DNA of 64,000 nucleotides from Apus apus (lineage: Eukaryota; Chordata; Aves; Apodiformes; Apodidae): the NCBI RefSeq assembly GCF_020740795.1, contig NC_067312.1, positions 60,984,405 to 61,048,404 of the forward strand, given 5' to 3'. A program made the translations under genes and the position numbers. Position 1 is the first letter of the stretch; every line of letters starts with the position of its first letter. The notes under the pieces are model-generated. The model was not told the origin of the DNA. It did not search any database and saw only the letters and a program-made list of their open reading frames with translations. This document shows positions 12,061 to 25,004 of the stretch, in pieces.

Positions 12061-15000
12061 GTGCTGGCCTCAGTCCCCTCTCGCTGTCTCAGTGTGACCC
12101 AGACCTGTGCTGGAAGGGTAAATGGAAATATATCCCAGTATTGCCAGCTAAAAATAACATTTTGTGACAGTTTGACTTGTTGTTTTTTCTGCCACCCTTC
12201 CTTTTGCTAGTTGCCACTTTTCCTTTCCTGTTTCTCTTCCTCTGCTGCAACATTCGTTGCAGCCTTGTCCATGCCCTGTTGTGCTGTGAAGTCACATGCC
12301 AGCCTGCTGCTTGGACTGCACTCCCTGCCAGCATGCCACATCACATAGTGCTGTTTCCATGATCTGGCAAATCTCTGTGTACTCAATTATTTCCTTTTGC
12401 TGTTCATGCTTAGTTGCAAAAGTTGTGGAAGACATCATAATCTGAAAAAAAAAAACATTTAAGTTCAAGTTCAGCTGCCAAATTTGGCTCACGAGACTGG
12501 TTGCTTTTATGTTTGTAAAAATTAACTGCCTTCTCAGTTGCTTTTGGTTTTATCTATTGCAAGTAAATCTCACATTTTTTATAAGAAACACACATGGAAT
12601 TTTACAAAGGTATTTTATGAGGTCACATGTAAGTGCCATCTCCCTCTTTGAAACAGCTTACACTGAACATCTGAGGTAAATGGAATAGATCACGTGACAG
12701 ATCATTCACTTTTATTCACTTCTTTATAAAATAAAAAAGTGGACATTTGTAGAATGTAAACACAGCTCAGTCTTTTCAGCACTGATCTAAAAGTTTGGTA
12801 GCAAGCCTTCTGATTGTTTCATGGCCTCAGTCATGATACTGGACTAATAACAGAGGCAATTCTAATCACTAAACCTGTAATTGCAGCCTGTGATTGCAAC
12901 TCTGATGACCTGGATCAGTGTAAAATATTTTAGGTAAAATACTGTAGGTAAGGATCAATGTGTCCTCCACAGCTTTAGAGCTACACTAAACAGTTTCTGT
13001 TTTCAGGACACTGAGGACAGAGGACACTCCTATACATTGCATGTCTCTGGAAAGCTTACAAGCATGTACAGAGAATTCACTTGTATGAGCTTATGCTGCT
13101 GATACAGAGGTGACATATCATGGGGCAAGAATAGATTGTGTACCCTGGTTAAGGAATACTGACTGAAATCTTCAACTCTGAACTCTTATTAAAGGCCTCT
13201 CCAGTGTTCCATTCAGCTGTACTTTTACAGGGTGCTCTGAGATGTCAGAAACCCTTTTTCTGTACCCTTTAGAAGCTTTGCGTTCAGCAAGCAATTTCAA
13301 ATCTTAACAAAAATATCACCTGATATGTTTCACAAACCTGTTTTGGGAATCTGGTCAAATAATTAAAAATCTTCATAATTACAGTATTTCTTTAGTCTTT
13401 TCTGCTCTAGGGTCAGTAGTATTGTGCCCTACCATAGGTGGTCAAAGGAGGCAGATTCCACACATGTGGAAAAAGCTTCCTCTTCAGCTCACCTCCCAAA
13501 ATAAGCGTAGCTGCATTATTTTTAGTACTGACAAACAAACAAAAAGATTTAAGGATGTAGGAAGCCCAGACTGTACCTGTCCCGCAGTGTAACATTTGGC
13601 ATGTTCACTGTTCCTTCTATTTGAATTGTATATGCAACCAAAAGAGATGACCCCTGTGATTTATTCTTGGCTAGAATAATGCACGTCCAAAAAGGAGAAG
13701 TATCTCTCTTTTTAAACCCAAGGTTTTGGTAATATGGAAAACATGACAATGCAGAGGGGAAATGTCAGGCTAACTTTACTCATGCCCACATGCATAGCAA
13801 CATCTTGCCATTGCTTAGTTTGGGCAGTTCCACAGAACAGAGGCACAATGCACTATTTTGGGTGTTTTTCTGGTTCTGTATACACAGTCTCTTAGACAAG
13901 TCTACATCAAATTGAGTGAAAGTCTCAAGTTACAGAACTAGCACAGATTTCCTGTAAAGAACAAGAAAATAATGCTATTGGTCTATAAAATGAGAGCCTC
14001 TCTCAGTTTCATCCCTACACCACTTAGGAAAATTATTGACAGATGTGAAAGTGTACAATAAGCCAGAAAAGCTCTCTTGTTCCAAAGTGGTATTCATGCA
14101 GAGCAATTGTCCTGGATATATAGACCAAACCCTAAACTAGTATTAAACGGTATATCTATTTGCCACTTTACTGTAGGACTAGGCTGTAGTTTGAATACGC
14201 ACCACAATAAATCATGAGAGAGGCAGATATGGAACCAGAAATTCATCCTGTATAGAAAGAAAGGAGAAAATAGTATGAGGCATGTCAATAAAAGTGTATT
14301 AATGAGACACACATTTTCAGCAGAAGAAACTTTGAAAAAAAAAAATATGCCTTAGACAGCAAAGCATACAGCACAGCAGATCATTTTCTCATCTGTGTTA
14401 GCAAGCCTTGGCAAGTGCATTAAGAGAAATAATTCAGGGTGCCACCTTGTCCTGGACAGGACCTTTCTTGGGTGTTTCCTCACTATCCCAGGGCAAATCA
14501 GTCCTCCCTGTATCTAACAGTGTAGATGTCTCAAATCTGCTGTTGTTTAGGTACTGTTTCTTGTCACAGTCTTCCACACTGTAACACAACACATCTATCA
14601 CAGCCATATTTTTAGTTTATATTTATTGTTAAGCCTGAATTGTTACATAGATGCATATGAACAACTAAGATAATCTTTAGACAAAATGTTAGCAGTGATA
14701 CATAATGTAATAATGTTCCCCTTAGTTACCTCTGCTGAAACATCTTGGATTTTGTAATTCTGTTTTTGTTTTGCTTCTGATCATTTTGCTTAATCTGGCA
14801 ATATAGTTCCTAATTCTTCATCATCCCAGCAATATCATTAATGTTATCAGTCATTTAAGGAAGTTAAGTTGAACTTCATGGATTTGATTGCACTGCAAAG
14901 TGTGCAATAATAAAAAGCATTGTCAGGTAAGACATGCTTCTTCTTCCAGTAGACAGCAAATCAGAGGGTGTAAAAATAAACTGCCTTATTTATTTTAGAA

Positions 15001-16626
15001 AATATTATTTATTTGTTGTAAATTATTATTATAATAATTATATATAATTGTTGTTATTATAAATTATTGTTTATCTTATTTATTTTGTTGAGCATTCCAT
15101 TTCCTTTTCCTTTTTAACAGCCTAATCTGGATGCTTTGCCAGACCCAAACCAAATTATTTTCCTTAGGCTGGACTGTATCTCTTTTTCCAAGAAATTTTA
15201 ACTTCTAGGGAAGACTGAACAATACTAAATGACCTAAATATGTAGTTCCCTGGAGTGGCCTTGCACAGTAAATAGTTGTGGTAGTGCAGATAATTTTGTG
15301 CTACTGCAGCTCTGCCATCGGCTTGTAATGTAGTGGGCAAGATCATAGCCTAAAATAATTATATCAGTAGACACCTTGATGTAATGTAGACATAGTGGCC
15401 CTACAATATACTTCATAGGACAGTCCCCAGACAAGGACATGGCATCTGTATTATCTTTGACCTGCAACTTCAGCCTGACTTCTGCCAGCCTACAACAGCC
15501 TCTGGCCTTGCAACAAGTCACAACAGAGATTTTCTTAAAAGGGTTCTTGGGCTGTTTCTCCCTGACATTGTCTCTGCAAGGACAGCAAGGAGTGAGGAGG
15601 TTACGTCAAGTCATGAGGTCTGCTTAGACACCTAAATGGCACTTTCTCTATGTGGGCACCAAGTGTGTTCCTTCAGGCATGATTTTAGTTGAGGGGCTAC
15701 ATAAGTGGGATGGGGAAGACAGAGAAGAGGGGAAAGGCTATCTTAATATAGCACTTTAGATGCCAGGCCAGCAAAAGAATTTTTAAAAGCATGACATAGG
15801 ACACAGGAGATATGTAGATACAAGGTAACTCTCTGCTTAAGGAACAATCTGACTGTAAAATTAAGGTTTGTATTTGCTTTTTATATTATTGTCTAGTAAG
15901 AGGAATAGTGGTCACTCATTATGTTGGGCACATGCTCCAGTAATGAGAGTGTTCTCAGGAGAATCAGAGGCAGCTTTGTAATCAGTGGGAGTAGTGAATC
16001 CCAAAGAGCCTGTTGGCATAATTTTCTTTCCAAGACCAAGAACTGACTTTGTCCTGAACTAGTCATTTGACATAGTTTGAAATGACACTGCCTTGAATTA
16101 GTTTAAAACCACTATGAGAAGTGTGTAAGGAATAGCTGGTGCAGAGCTGCCATAGGCTCTGTCACCTGTGTAGATTTTGGGAAGGCTGGCAGTGCCCCAT
16201 GTGCACCACCGTCATATTTGAATATAACACAATTAAGCCTTTCCTATTCTATGTCCTGGTTCAGCCCTTCTCCTCTGAGGAATCCCAACCACTGTTCACC
16301 ATCAGCAGTAGGATCCTACCTGAGGACTTCTGGGATTAAAAACAAACAAACAAACAAAGCAAAACAAAGACTTGAAATTTATCCATGATATGAAATACTT
16401 GGGAGAAGGGAACAAGGCTTTTAACAAGCTGGATGCAAGGAGAAAGAAGACTCATAGAAACTACTGACTTTCTTGAATATTGCTGGAGTTTTTAAGAAAT
16501 CAGGATGAGAAGGCAAGTAGTGAGATTTTATAGACAGTAAGCTGAAGGATAACTGCATTCCTAGGAAAAGCTACTTTTGAAAAAAAAAAAATATGCAGAA
16601 TTCACACCAGACTGCAGTAGTGAAGA
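12061..16626. other. Intergenic DNA, no gene seen
   Basis: No supportable exon or RNA gene was recognised. The stretch is AT-rich, with a particularly AT-rich patch at about 14985-15090 (listed separately) and AAAC units at about 16338-16362. Confidence 0.5.
14985..15090. repeat. AT-rich low-complexity patch with palindrome
   Basis: This contains TTATT/AATAAT-type repeats. At 15036-15049 there is a perfect 14-bp palindrome, AATTATATATAATT, which could extrude as a small hairpin. Confidence 0.75.
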
Positions 16627-17090
16627 GAATCATAGAATCACGGAATTCGGAGCTGGAAGGGGCCTCTAGAGATCATCTAGTCCAACCTGCCCACTAAAGC
16701 AGGAGCCCCTAGAGTACATTACTCAGGGCTGCATGCAGGTGGGTCTTGAATATCTCCAGAGAAGGAGACTCCACAACCTCCCTGGGCAGCCTGTTGCAGT
16801 GCTCTGTGACCCTCACCATAACAAAGTTTTTCCTCATATTTAAATGGCACTTCCTGTGTTCCAGCTTGCGCCCATTGCCCCTTGTCCTGTCACTGGGAAC
16901 TACTGGCTTCATCCTCATTGCAACCACCCTTTAGATACTTACAGGCATTAATAAGGTCTCCCCTCAGGCTTCTCCTCTCCAGGCTGGAGTCCTAGCTCTG
17001 TCAGCCTTTCCCCATAAGAGAGATGCTCCAATCACCCAATCATTTTTGTTGCCCTCCACTGGACTTTCTCTAGTAGTACTCTGTCTCTCT
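16627..17090 (-). mobile_element. CR1 LINE 3' fragment
   Basis: This opens on the plus strand with gaatcata gaatcacg (the reversed tail), then the reverse complement of the GGTTGGACTAGATGATC block, the GACTCCACAACCTCCCTGG block and further ORF2 sequence to about 17090. The orientation is minus and the element is 5'-truncated. Confidence 0.9.
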
Positions 17091-17939
17091 AAAGAATTCA
17101 CCAAATAATTTTTTTACAGAACTTTAAATGATGATTCAGACATACTACATCATATTCATAATATTTATCTTAATTATAGTTACTTGACATCATACAGTAA
17201 TTGAAATCAAGAATACAGAGTGTGGAAAAGACTGGTAGAAGACAGAGACTAACCTTTATCAAGTTCTCTAGATGTGTTAGGTAAAATAAAGAAATTGTCT
17301 AGAAACAGAATGTTAGCAAGAAAAGACACAACTAGAGTAAGTGGACTGTTCTCCAGAAGAGGCACTTGGAATGCTCAGCACCTGAAAAATCCTGCAACAG
17401 CTGCAGAAAGATGTAAACATTTTGCAAGAATTTGTTGTCAAGAAAAAAGGAAAGAAAATAAATAGTATATCTTTATCAGTATATATTTAGTAGCAAAGGA
17501 AGACTGTCTGTGGGTCCTGTGGAGTACCAAGTAACTGCAGGAATTCGCAACCCAGAAGCATTTCTCTAGTAATGACAAAGACACTCACAGCAGAGTGTAA
17601 ACACCCTTTTACGCTTGAAGTCATTACTAAGAACAGAAGATCCTATTAGTTATGTAAGAAAAGAGGATGACAGATTCTGACTGTAGTGCTTCATTTCTTT
17701 TAAGATACTCTTTGTGGTAGAAGCAAATTAGAAACTCACAATATGCATAGGAAAGGATAAATAAATGGTCATGCCTCCCAAAATCCAATGTCTGGGGGTT
17801 TCACAACCAAATATTACTCTATGATTCAATAATAGAATGTAAACAGCAAAATAAAGATTAATGAAGCATCTGATAAGATAAACGTTTTCAAAAGTATTTT
17901 ACAATTGTCTTTGAAAGTGATTAGCTTTCACCTTGTAGG
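17091..17939. other. Intergenic DNA, nothing recognised
   Basis: This is AT-rich sequence between two CR1 copies in opposite orientations. No coding or structural signal was found. Confidence 0.5.
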
Positions 17940-18082
17940 CTTGTGGAGTCTCCATCTCTGGAGATATTCAAAACCCATCTGGATGCAGTCCTGAGTAAAG
18001 TGCTCTAGGTGATCCTCCTTCAGTGGGAGAGTTGGACTAGATGATCTCTAGAGGTCCCTTCCAACTCTAGCGATTCTGTTAT
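17940..18082 (+). mobile_element. Short CR1 LINE 3' end
   Basis: Only the last ~140 bp of a CR1 remain: the GTGGAGTCTCC...GGAGATATTC block, then GGACTAGATGATC and a decayed tail (GCGATTCTGTTAT). The orientation is plus. Confidence 0.88.
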
Positions 18083-19429
18083 AACTGAAGAAATGTTCTT
18101 AGATTATCCCATTTCAGAAATAATGAGGAATAAATTCACAGCAATCAGACCAAAAGATGAAACTTCGCAGAAACTCTTTAAGTTTTTCCCAGTATGACAG
18201 CCAGGGAAGTACACAGTGTGTCCCTCATTACCAGCTCAATTTAGTGATAAACATATTATTGACAACTTACAACTTATGGTAATAAAATTATGTCAGTGCA
18301 AATATTACAGAAGGTTGCAGAAAAATATGTGGTGGTCATATGGTATAACAATGTGTAAAATACAAGTCTGTAGAGAGAGAAAACATATAAGAAGTACAAA
18401 ACTTGTAACAAAATAGTAAAGTGGACAAATACAGTTCTGGACATGCAGAAGCTAGACTCTGAAGTAAGTACATTTTGGCAAATATGATGTTACAGTGTTG
18501 TGTCATTAACCCAAAATTACATTACCAGAGACTCTAATAACAAATCACATCACACAACACCATAAATCTGCATCTGTCAAACATAAAATATATTTTAATG
18601 TGATGTGTCTACTAATACTTTATTTTAAGTGGTCAGGATTTTAAATGAATAGTGGAGAATTAAACTGTTAAGTGAGAAACATACATTACCAGATATTATC
18701 CTCTGAACTATTTACTGGAAGGTGTGATAAAAGAGCAAACAGATTTTCCAAAGGTTAGCCTTTGACAAAAGATCCAAATTTGGCTCTGCGGAACTTCGGA
18801 ATAGTGCCTTAAAATACAGACAGTCCTCAGGACTGTTGTTAATTAACATGAAAACAGCAGCCAGAGATCTTTCATTAACCAAGACAGTAAAAAGCATAAT
18901 TGACCCAAATTACTTAAAAAAAAATAAAAATGCAAATAAAAGAAAAATTGCTTGAGTTCTACTGTGCAAAAGCCTCAAGATGATCTACACATGCACAGCA
19001 CCATGTGGTGAGTTCAAAGGGCTATCATTACTGTGGAAACTGTTCATATCCCTGTGAAACTCAGGAAAAAGCTGCCATTTCCCCTTTTCTGTATCTTTAG
19101 TGGGAGACGTGAAGGAGGAACTTGTAGCAGCAAAGTAGACAAAGTGGAACACAAGTAGAAATCTATTTCTATCTGCTCTCTCATGTCAGCAGCTGCAGCA
19201 AGCAGGAGGGTGAAAGAAGTGCCTCTTAGAGGTCTGCTTCATCAAACACACTCTTGAAAGGGTTCCTAAGCATTTTCAAGATGGTTAATATTGAAAGTGC
19301 TTCCAATATAAAAAGTTGTAATATCAAATTGCAAAGTTAAATATTTTTATGTTAATGTAAACGATAGACTCACCATCAGTAAGAAAAAGCAGGAACTAAG
19401 TTCAAAGGACAACAGTGTCACAGGATGAT
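18083..19429. other. Intergenic DNA, nothing recognised
   Basis: This is AT-rich sequence. No exon, RNA gene or clear repeat was recognised. Confidence 0.5.
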
Positions 19430-19795
19430 CCAGGTGAAGAGGGAGCTCAGGACATGCCTCATGCAAGGTGCTGCTCCCAGCAGGATCAGCCACGGGGTCA
19501 GACCAGGCTGCTCAGGAAGGGAGGGAGCTTGCCCAGCCCCCAAGCAGCCTGTGCCACTGCTCGCCTCTCCTCCTGGGGAAAGGTTTTCTTACAGCTGGTC
19601 CCAGCCCCTCCTGTTCCCTGCCTTCCTGCCATTCTCTGCTGGGAAGAGCCCAACTCCCTGGCAGCCCCTTGTAGGCACTGTGGCTGCTGTTAGGTGCCCT
19701 CAAGACCCCCTTGTCCAGGCTGAACCAGCCCTGGTGCTCCAGCTTCTCTGCACAGCAGTGGAGCAGGCTGGGGACCCAACAGCTTGTCCTGCATA
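19430..19795 (-). mobile_element. Diverged, GC-rich CR1-like fragment
   Basis: This stretch is markedly richer in G and C than its surroundings. It keeps the CR1 minus-strand landmarks in order: accaggctgctcagg, caagcagcctgtgccactgc and ttgtccaggctgaaccagcc. It is much more diverged than the CR1 copy just to its right, so it is probably an older insertion. The long open frames here on both strands come from composition. Confidence 0.6.
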
Positions 19796-19807
19796 GGTTA
19801 CATCACA

Positions 19808-20076
19808 CAGAATCACACAGAATACTAGAGGTTGGAAGGGAGCTCGAAAGATCACCCAGCCCAACCCCCTGCCAGAGCAGGATCACCCAGAGCACATCAC
19901 ACAGGAAGGCATCCAGGTGGGTTTGAATGTCTCCAGTGAAGGAGACTCCACAACCTCTCTGGGCAGCCTGTTCCAGTGCTCTGTCACTCTCACAGTAAAG
20001 AAGTTCTTCCTGATATTCACATGGAACCTCCTATGCTCCAGTTTGCATCCATTGCCCCTTGTCCTATCACTGATCA
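19808..20076 (-). mobile_element. CR1 LINE 3' fragment
   Basis: This has the minus-orientation layout agaatcacacagaatactag, then ggttggaaggg, gactccacaacctc and the end of ORF2. It lies directly beside the older CR1-like fragment at 19430-19795. Confidence 0.9.
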
Positions 20077-21260
20077 TTCACAGACACTGTCTCATCTGCT
20101 GTAGTGTGTTCAGTCACACTTGAACTGTGAATCCAGCCATGGGTCTACTGCCTTAAGAAGCTGAAACACATCCATATTCCCCTTGTAAACACTGAAAATT
20201 TTGTGGAAAAAAGAAAATCCAAAGGATAAAAATAATGTAGAAAGCTGTATTTTTTTTCATAGTATTAATTCTGTGCATATATAGACTTGTGTGTGAGGAA
20301 TCAAAAGCACCTTACTGAACAGACCTAAAATAATTGCACCCTATCATTTCCTGTGACAAGTATAATCTGTCATACAGAGGATTTGAAAGTCCCATGCTAC
20401 AACACTGCATCCTAGAGTGAAGAACTGCTGTGAGATAATAGGAAAAGATGGCTCGGTGCTCTTCCACTGAGACCAGTAAGAAAAATGAGCATACACTTCA
20501 GTGAAGAGCAGGAAATAGGCTGGAAGGAATACACCTCCTACGTGTTCAAGGCCAGCTAAGGTGACATGGAAAAAATAATAATAATCTGAAAAGCAACAGC
20601 ACTGTGTCTGTGCAATGCTGAAAGAAAAGCCAACCAACATAAATATTGCAATGAATGCAGCTTGTGGATGCATAATATTAAGGAAAGCTGCATACTCCAG
20701 AGTCTTCTGTAGTTTGAGCTGCATCTGACACTGATTTTGCTGTCATGTAGCTGTGTGATCATGTTCAGCAAAGGTCTTTGTTACAGCTCTGCCACCTAAA
20801 GTTACGAAGCAGAAAAAGGGAAAACAGTTGTAGTTTGTATATTTTGTGTGCCTTTCTCAGGTATAAAATGAATAAAACAGCCTTTGTTAAAAAGTCTGTG
20901 CCGATATGAACAAAGGTGACAAATCCATAGACAGCTGGTAAAGGGGCTTATCTTCAGATTACTTTGGCCTGAAAACAGCTTGTTTACTGGAGTGCAACAG
21001 AAACTGTTGGTGTGATGTGTGCACTGCAAGGTAGAAAGGTGTATGAATGAGTACATTAAATCATTTGGAACATGCATTTACACCACCTTCAATTGCTCAG
21101 TCTTTGCGCTACACTGAATAAACTCCAGTATGTAGAGGCAGAGAAGTGTAGGTAGTTTTTAATGGAGAGCAGCTAACTGTAAAATATTCTAATCTGTATC
21201 AATCTGTACATTACCCAGTTTGTTTAATGCTTTCACGATCCGGTATTCAGATACGTGGCA
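20077..21260. other. Intergenic DNA, no gene recognised
   Basis: The minus-strand frame at 20344-20724 is open for 126 codons and rich in Phe, Leu, Cys and Tyr, but matches nothing I recognise. It has no splice or promoter context, so I treat it as chance. Confidence 0.45.
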
Positions 21261-22144
21261 ATTTTTTATGATCTTGCCAGGACAAAACAAGGATAACACA
21301 ATATCGGGTGAATAAATAGGCACTGGGGCTGGTGCGTTCTTACGAGAGATGGAGGAGAACCCCCTTGCTTTCCAACACTACTCACTGCAGGGGGAGGCTG
21401 GTGCGGCTGGATTCTGCCTCCCCTCCCCTGGGATGAGCCACACAGCAGCTGCTCCCTTTGTTGCCCTGCAGGACCTGAGAAGAAGTTTAAAGGTGATCCC
21501 AAATGGTGAAATTAAGACGCAAACGAGATCAGATGTCATGCGCACAACAAACTTTTATTAGAGTAACACAACGAAGTCTCTAGAGTGGATAGGACAGGGA
21601 GGAAAACAGAGACAGAAAAGAAAGGAGAAAGCAGAGATACAGAGGACAGCAAGTGAGAGCATAGTTACCACCACGGTCCAGCGATGTGATCGGTGGGGAA
21701 GTGGTTCCCTGCACCCATAGTGTCGCAGATTTTTATACAGTTCTTGCCCACTGCACCTGCACTTTTCTCCCTGTGTAAGTGAGAAAATCCTTCTATCTTC
21801 TCCGTGCTCCTCCGAGATGGGGAGAGGGGGTGGGGGTGGTGGTTATGGTGCCGGGGCTATGTCCTGCAGATAGTCTTTGGCTAATTACTAAGATCAGCCA
21901 TTGGCAAACAGGATGTTGAGACAACTGGCACCACAGGATTAGTTTATTTCAGTGGAGGTTCGATCCTAGGAGGTGGCTTGAGGTTGGCACACTCTATCTT
22001 TTCCTGCTAAATTGGTGGTTTTAATGACATATCAAGGCCTGGTTATCACTGGATATTCTGTTCCCAGGCCAGCTGTAGATCTCCTTTGTCTCCAATCTCA
22101 GCATGTCCCACACTAAAGGCCCCAGTTCTCAGGTACACATCGCA
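21260..22144 (-). mobile_element. LTR-like element in minus orientation (endogenous retrovirus candidate)
   Basis: Read on the minus strand, the order of signals fits an LTR. There is a U3-like region from about 22140, a TATAAAAA box at about 21731-21737, then a polyadenylation signal AATAAA at 21554-21559 about 180 bp downstream. A short U5-like stretch ends near TTTCA at about 21504-21508, and non-LTR sequence continues to about 21260. Outer ends and target-site duplication were not resolved. No viral gene is recognisable. The call rests on signal order, not on a family match. Confidence 0.5.
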
Positions 22145-22990
22145 GGGGGGGAAGCAAAACGGTTGGGTGGGTTGCTGAGACATCTCTTTAGTCCATCAGC
22201 AAATCTTGTTTAACTCTTAGATGTCTCAAGACAGACAACAGATATCCTGAGTGCCTGAATACATCACTTATCTCTTGGATTGTTCGGGACAAGCACCATA
22301 CATCCTGAATGTCACAAATGCCCACAGCCCATTTGTAAGGAGATTGAAAACAACAATAAAGAGAGATCCTCAATAGACGTGACAGGCAGGTTTACGCTGC
22401 TGACCGCTGCTGCAGTGAGGTCTGTCTGTCAGTTAAGCACTGGTGCGTTTGTGTTCTTAATGCAGTGTATCTTCTCAAAAAAGAACGCAGGGATAGCATT
22501 TAATTTGGAACCCCGTAAATGCAAAGCTTTCTTAAGCAAAACCAATTTCCAATTAATATGTAAGTTACAAAATATTAAATACAAACACTTCATTTCCCCC
22601 ACCCTCAAAAGATCTATATCCTTTGATAAAATGGGTACATTGCTTTGTTAAAGAGTTGTACGGTTCTTTAATTTTTTTAAGCCCTCTTTTGCTTACCATT
22701 TCATAAGTCATTTAAGATGACAGCTGTAAAACTATGTAAGCAGTACTGAAACTAACACAAAATACTTCACTGCCATTCTCCTGAGGAGTTATTTTTAATC
22801 ACATGTGTGTCAACCATTCAATGGAAAACTACAGTTACCACAGTAAATTTCCTCTAGCTATGATCAAAAACAAACCAGTGATTTTTTATGGTTTTAATAT
22901 ATCTTATTTTCTGTTGTTTATTATATAGTATATTAAAATACTTAAATACTGATTTGTCAGATAGCAATTTGCTGTTAATGCAAAAACTAC
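22145..22990. other. Intergenic DNA between LTR-like elements
   Basis: This contains an AATAAA at about 22356 followed by GC-richer sequence with (GCTG)-like units to about 22420, possibly another fragment of LTR-derived DNA. The 123-codon plus-strand frame at 22280-22651 resembles no known protein. Confidence 0.35.
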
Positions 22991-23875
22991 TGTGCTGGTT
23001 TGGTTTGGCGAGTTTTTTGGTAGTGAGGCAGGGGCCCTACAGGTGGCTCCTGTATGAAGCTGCAGAGCTCCCCCAGCTCCAAAACCAGCCAAGGAGCCAT
23101 TATAGAGACAATGGATGCGCCTCTGTGACTAACATGCGAAAGAACTGAGATAAAAGGCAGCAGCGGGAGAAAGAGCTGAGCTGAAGAGGCAGAGCGGTGC
23201 CTGTGGTTGGTGAGGAAGAAGGGAAAGAAGGTGCCCAAGCAGAAGTTTCCCTGCAACCCATGGCGAGATGGCAGCTGTCCCCCTGCACTCATAGGGGAAC
23301 GTGGTGGAACATTCCCTGAAGGCGCCAGGAGGGGTGAACTTGGATTTTGCTGCCAGTGGACTTGGTTTATGCAGCTGTGGACCCCGGCACCAGGGGTATA
23401 TTTTGTATTTCTCACCGACTAAAATGTCCCCAAATTTGCCTGGCTCTTACGAGGTTTTTTCTTTCTCTTCAAGGGAACCTGGCATTCTCCTTCCCCCACA
23501 GGATGCTTTCGGTTCTTTTTTTTTTTTTTTTTCTTCTTTCTCCTCTGCCTGTTCTACTCCATCCGCTATCTCTGCTATGTGAGCTGTTGATTGACGCTTT
23601 AATGCTGTGCAGGAGCTTCCCAAAGATAGTGCCTGTCTCCAGAGTTCATCTTGATTTTTGTCTCTTATCGCAGGAGCAGAAGTACAAGTTCGCAGCCGGC
23701 GTCCGAAGGATTTTTGCCTCTGTCTCCCTTGTGCCTCAACTCCAGAGAAGTAATCCCTCGAGCAGGCGTCTGCGCTGGAGAGAAGTTTCAGCACACCTCT
23801 GGAGACAGAAAGCAAATGAATCATAAAGGGAAACTGAGGCAGGCACACTGAGATGTGGAGCGTGCTGCTACAGGA
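22991..23875 (+). mobile_element. Probable LTR-type insertion, plus orientation
   Basis: The stretch begins abruptly with TGTGCTGGTTTGGTTTGG, the kind of TG-start seen in many bird LTRs. Its composition changes at that point from AT-rich to GC-balanced. It carries a GATAAAAGG TATA-like box at about 23149-23156, and the composition returns to AT-rich at about 23875. A T17 run sits at 23516-23532. The right end is uncertain and I could not establish a target-site duplication. Overlapping open frames of 142, 159 and 133 codons on both strands are unlike any protein I know. Confidence 0.45.
23516..23532 (+). repeat. Poly(T) tract, 17 bp
   Basis: There are seventeen consecutive T residues inside the LTR-like insertion. 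They could mark the reverse-complement tail of another retroposed piece. Confidence 0.85.
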
Positions 23876-24623
23876 AGTAAAAACCTGGAAACAATTCCTA
23901 GATTGAACTTACAGTTTTAGGCTGGTCAGTGGTTTGTTTATTTTTTTGTTTGTTTGTTTATCTACTTGTATTATTTTTTTCTCTGGACAGGTATATTTAA
24001 ACACAGAACATAATAATATACCTGATTACTATCAGTCTTTTTTCTCTCTCCTCCTGAAGCAAGGCTGGGTCTTTATTTAAGAAGACAGAGTAAGCACTAA
24101 AAGAAAACATAATGCATGTCAGGCTTCTCTTTTGCCTTGAGACCATATTTGCTACCTGTTTCTTTGCAAAGCTCCCCAGACATATAGACATAATATACTT
24201 GAGGTAAATTTCAAACAAGATTTCTGTATAGACTTTGTTACTGACGCAGTACTACAATGCATATATCAATGCCACTGAATCACAGTGACCTTTGCAATGG
24301 AAGTTCAGCAGTTAACATATATATTAAGACACTGGAACTGCAGAAGAGAAATTTCATTCTCACTCTCAAAAGTGTGTTTAAGGGCATCATCTGTACAATA
24401 CAGCTGCCTATCTAAACCAGTTACATTTTTTTACTTGTTAGCTAACTGTATTTATTAAATAAAGCATTGCACAGATTTATTATTGTTGTTGTTGTTGTTA
24501 TTATTATTTTCTCTGTTGGCATTTTAATATCTGTGTGATTCAAGCAGATTTTGTGTTTTTAAATCATTGCCTGAAAACCTGGCAGAGTAAAGTGCTTACA
24601 AAAAAATGCACTTATGTGGGGGG

Positions 24624-24657
<34 letters not shown>

Positions 24658-25004
24658 CTGCTCTTTCTCTTAGGTTTGATTCCTTCTCAGGTGTGTGCTT
24701 CTGGTACACAGATCCCTTCTACTAATATATGCATGGAAAATATCCTATTACTTTCTCTGTAGGGGTGGGACAACACTGTGGGAAATGCACATCCCAGGTT
24801 TTATACATGCCCTGCCTTTCATAGTATTTCTCCATTGCCCAGTGAAATCCTACAAGTCTACTACAATACAAGCAATAAAGAGTAATAGTCAAGGCATAGG
24901 CAAATAAAGTATTGTTAGAAATGAAATGTAGTGTTGTTTTTGCATTCTAGTGTTATAAACATAGTGTTGGGTTTGTTTGGTTTTTTTATATATATATATC
25001 CTAG
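23876..25004. other. Intergenic DNA with simple repeats
   Basis: No gene is recognised. It contains (TTG)n followed by (TTA)n at about 24481-24510, an A32 run at 24624-24655, and (TA)n at about 24988-24999. Confidence 0.5.
24624..24655 (+). repeat. Poly(A) tract, 32 bp
   Basis: There are thirty-two consecutive A residues preceded by GGGGGG. No retroposed body with a target-site duplication was recognised upstream. Confidence 0.9.

Noticed and set aside
20344..20724. A 126-codon hydrophobic minus-strand frame
   Set aside because: No recognisable family, splice site or promoter. Hydrophobic frames are common when reading the complement of A-rich DNA.
23347..23848. Frames of 159 (plus) and 133 (minus) codons
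   Set aside because: They overlap on opposite strands in an LTR-like insertion and contain runs encoded by the T17/A17 tract.
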